This document shows positions 7,673-9,626 of a stretch of 9,626 bases of DNA, piece after piece. Source of the stretch: JACKOF01 sp041571855 (lineage in GTDB: Bacteria > Pseudomonadota > Gammaproteobacteria > Pseudomonadales > Porticoccaceae); NCBI GenBank assembly GCA_041571855.1, contig JBFFTH010000071.1:1-9626 (forward strand), given 5' to 3'. The translations under genes and the position numbers were made by a program. Every line of letters begins with the position of its first letter. Position 1 is the stretch's first letter. The notes beneath the pieces were generated by a model, which had not been told where the DNA came from, made no database searches, and worked only from the letters and a program-made list of their open reading frames with translations.

Positions 7673-9565
7673 ATGAAAAGAATTGTCACTCAATCAGTTA
7701 TTGGCGCTGTGCTGGCGACACTGTCTGCTGTCGCGATGGCACAGGATATGGTGCCGCCCCCCAGCGAATTCAGCGCACCCAAAGAGCAGTACTCTCCCTA
7801 TTCTGACGACCACTATCCGAGACGGGTTTTCTTCGGCGATACCCACTTGCACACGAAAGCATCAACCGACGTAGGCATGGCTGGCGCCCAGCTCGGCGCC
7901 GATGCCGCTTACCGGGTCGCACGGGGCGAAACCGTCAAAAGCGGCCTCGGGTGGGATATCAAGCTGGTCCGCCCACTGGATTTCCTGGTGGTGTCTGACC
8001 ACGCCGAAAACCTCGGCCTTGCCGACTTTATCAGCCAGTCTGACCCGCTGATCCTGGCCAATAAAACAGGGAAACGCTGGCACGACATGGTAAAGACTGG
8101 CAAGGGGATCGACGCCTTCCTTGAGTGGTTAAACGCGGGCGACAAGGACATGATTAATGAACCACTGCTGATGGAATCCGCCTGGTTAAACCAGGTGAAG
8201 ACCGCTGACAAATACTACCAGCCGGGTGTTTTCACCACCTTGCACGGTTTCGAGTGGACCTCGCACCCGGAAGGTAACAATATGCACCGGGTGGTTATTT
8301 TCCGTGATGGCATGGCACGAACCAGCCAGGTTTTGCCCTACTCCCAGTATGACTCTACCGACCCGGAAGACCTGTGGAAATACATGGCAGGCTACGAGAA
8401 AAAAACCGGCGGCAGGGTGCTGGCGATACCCCACAACGGCAATCTTTCCAATGGCACGATGTTCGATATCGAAACCTACACTGGCAAACAGATGTCAATG
8501 GAATACGCCAGAACCCGGCTTCACTATGAACCCCTCGCTGAAGTGACGCAGATGAAAGGTGATGGGGAAGCGCACCCACTCCTCTCGCCCGACGATGAAT
8601 TTGCCGATTACGAAACCATGGATAAAGGCAACCTCAGCGGTAAATACCCGAAAACCGATGACATGCTCTACAAGGAATACGCCCGCTCGGCTCTGAAAAC
8701 CGGCCTCCAGCTTGAAGAAAAGCTGGGCGTAAACCCCTTCAAGTTTGGCATGATTGGCGCCAGCGACAGCCACAGCTCGCTGCCCACCACCCGCGAGGAA
8801 AACTTCTTTAACAAGGCGCCTTACGCCGAACCCTCGCCAGATCGCTGGAAAAAGACACTGATCGAAAGCAAGGTTGACCACCCTGCACTTTCCATACTGG
8901 TAAAAGATATTGCGGCCTCTGGGCTTGCCGCCGTCTGGGCAAGAGAAAATACCCGCGAGGCAATCTGGGACGCCATGAATCGCAAGGAGGTCTACGCCAC
9001 TACCGGTGGACGCATGCAGGTGCGGGTTTTTGCCGGCTGGGATTTCGAGCCGGAGGAAATACAGCGCCCCGACTTTGCCCGCGAGGGTTACAAACGCGGT
9101 GTTCCCATGGGGGGTGACCTGTTCAGGGCACCAGAGGGCAAAGCTCCTGTGCTGATGATCCGCGCACTGCGTGATTTTGACGGCGCCAACCTCGACCGCA
9201 TCCAGGTGATCAAGGGCTGGCTTGACGACAAGGGTGAGCTTCACGAAAAGATTTACGACGTCGCTGTATCCGATGGGCGTAAAATCGGGGCAGATGGCCG
9301 CTGCAAAACACCGGTTGGCAGCACGGTGGATATCGCCAACGCCAGCTATACCAATGACATCGGTGCCCCGTTGTTGCTCAGCCACTGGCAGGACCCGGAT
9401 TTTGATCCCGATGCGCGCGCCTTCTATTACGTGCGGGTGATCGAAATCCCAACCCCCCGCTGGACGGCTTATGACGCAAAATTCTTCAATGTAGAAATGT
9501 CAGACGATGTAGAAATGACGGTACAGGATCGGGCCTATACCTCGCCGATCTGGTACACGCCATAA
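7673..9565 (+). CDS. exported DUF3604 protein with PHP-like metal site
   Basis: A 630-residue protein of the DUF3604 family, whose function is not established. It begins with a Sec signal peptide (KR start, hydrophobic core, cleavage predicted after AMA at about 23), so it should act in the periplasm or outside the cell. Metal-site motifs recall the PHP phosphoesterase/amidohydrolase fold: FFGDTHLHTKASTDVG (53-68, His58 and His60), VVSDHAEN (107-113, Asp109 and His110), LHGFEWTSHPEGNNMHR (190-206), IPHNGN (252-257, His254) and GASDSHSS (362-369, Asp365 and His367). The C-terminal part (about 445-630) has no motif I recognise and looks like a beta-rich domain. AGGGG six bases before the ATG supports the start. 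A hydrolase is plausible; the substrate is unknown. No partner gene is linked in the window. Confidence 0.92.
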   Translation: MKRIVTQSVIGAVLATLSAVAMAQDMVPPPSEFSAPKEQYSPYSDDHYPRRVFFGDTHLHTKASTDVGMAGAQLGADAAYRVARGETVKSGLGWDIKLVRPLDFLVVSDHAENLGLADFISQSDPLILANKTGKRWHDMVKTGKGIDAFLEWLNAGDKDMINEPLLMESAWLNQVKTADKYYQPGVFTTLHGFEWTSHPEGNNMHRVVIFRDGMARTSQVLPYSQYDSTDPEDLWKYMAGYEKKTGGRVLAIPHNGNLSNGTMFDIETYTGKQMSMEYARTRLHYEPLAEVTQMKGDGEAHPLLSPDDEFADYETMDKGNLSGKYPKTDDMLYKEYARSALKTGLQLEEKLGVNPFKFGMIGASDSHSSLPTTREENFFNKAPYAEPSPDRWKKTLIESKVDHPALSILVKDIAASGLAAVWARENTREAIWDAMNRKEVYATTGGRMQVRVFAGWDFEPEEIQRPDFAREGYKRGVPMGGDLFRAPEGKAPVLMIRALRDFDGANLDRIQVIKGWLDDKGELHEKIYDVAVSDGRKIGADGRCKTPVGSTVDIANASYTNDIGAPLLLSHWQDPDFDPDARAFYYVRVIEIPTPRWTAYDAKFFNVEMSDDVEMTVQDRAYTSPIWYTP

Positions 9566-9626
9566 TCAGGGATTGGCTGAAAAGCTTGAAACGAGGCCAA
9601 AAGATACACCGAAGGGGCAAGTAGCA
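9566..9626. other. right-edge sequence after the DUF3604 gene
   Basis: The 61 bases after the stop show no gene start and no hairpin with a T-run. Whether another gene follows in the same transcript cannot be told. Confidence 0.3.

Noticed and set aside
8495..9385. minus-strand open frame of 296 codons
   Set aside because: It lies within and antisense to the DUF3604 gene, which has a signal peptide, a ribosome binding site and conserved motifs.

Overview
The window looks like chromosomal DNA from a Gram-negative bacterium, most likely a gammaproteobacterium. The basis is a type I secretion ABC exporter and adaptor close to Escherichia coli HlyB and HlyD, a lipobox lipoprotein, a Sec-exported protein, sigma70-like promoters and moderate GC. 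No rRNA or ribosomal protein gene is present, so species cannot be inferred. I see no tRNA, insertion sequence, phage gene or CRISPR array.

Left part (1-4374, all minus strand). Read in transcription order, an HlyB-like exporter (4374-2149) is followed 5 nt later by an HlyD-like adaptor (2143-752). About 195 nt beyond that lies a predicted lipoprotein (556 to the left edge, truncated by the window). The two exporter genes form a tight operon. No RTX substrate, acyltransferase or TolC gene is visible, so the cargo is unknown. The exporter has a candidate sigma70 promoter at 4450-4477, and a perfect 9-bp inverted repeat (4454-4462 and 4483-4491) overlaps or flanks its elements.

Middle part (4600-6530). 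Two genes of the AmmeMemoRadiSam set are head to head, separated by 47 bp. They are the radical SAM enzyme AmrS (minus) and the Memo-family protein AmrB (plus). The usual third member, an AMMECR1 protein (AmrA), is not in the window. The set's biochemical role is poorly known, which makes this pair the best candidate here for an under-described system.

Right part (6531-9626, plus strand). A strong promoter match (TTAACA, 17 bp, TATAAT) lies about 180 nt upstream of a short MscS-type channel gene. The long leader contains an open frame without a usual start codon whose stop overlaps the channel's ATG. After the channel there is a near-perfect tandem 15-bp repeat. It is followed by a large exported DUF3604 protein with PHP-like histidine and aspartate motifs. 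The secretion, AmmeMemoRadiSam, channel and DUF3604 blocks show no obvious shared pathway and are best read as independent neighbouring units.
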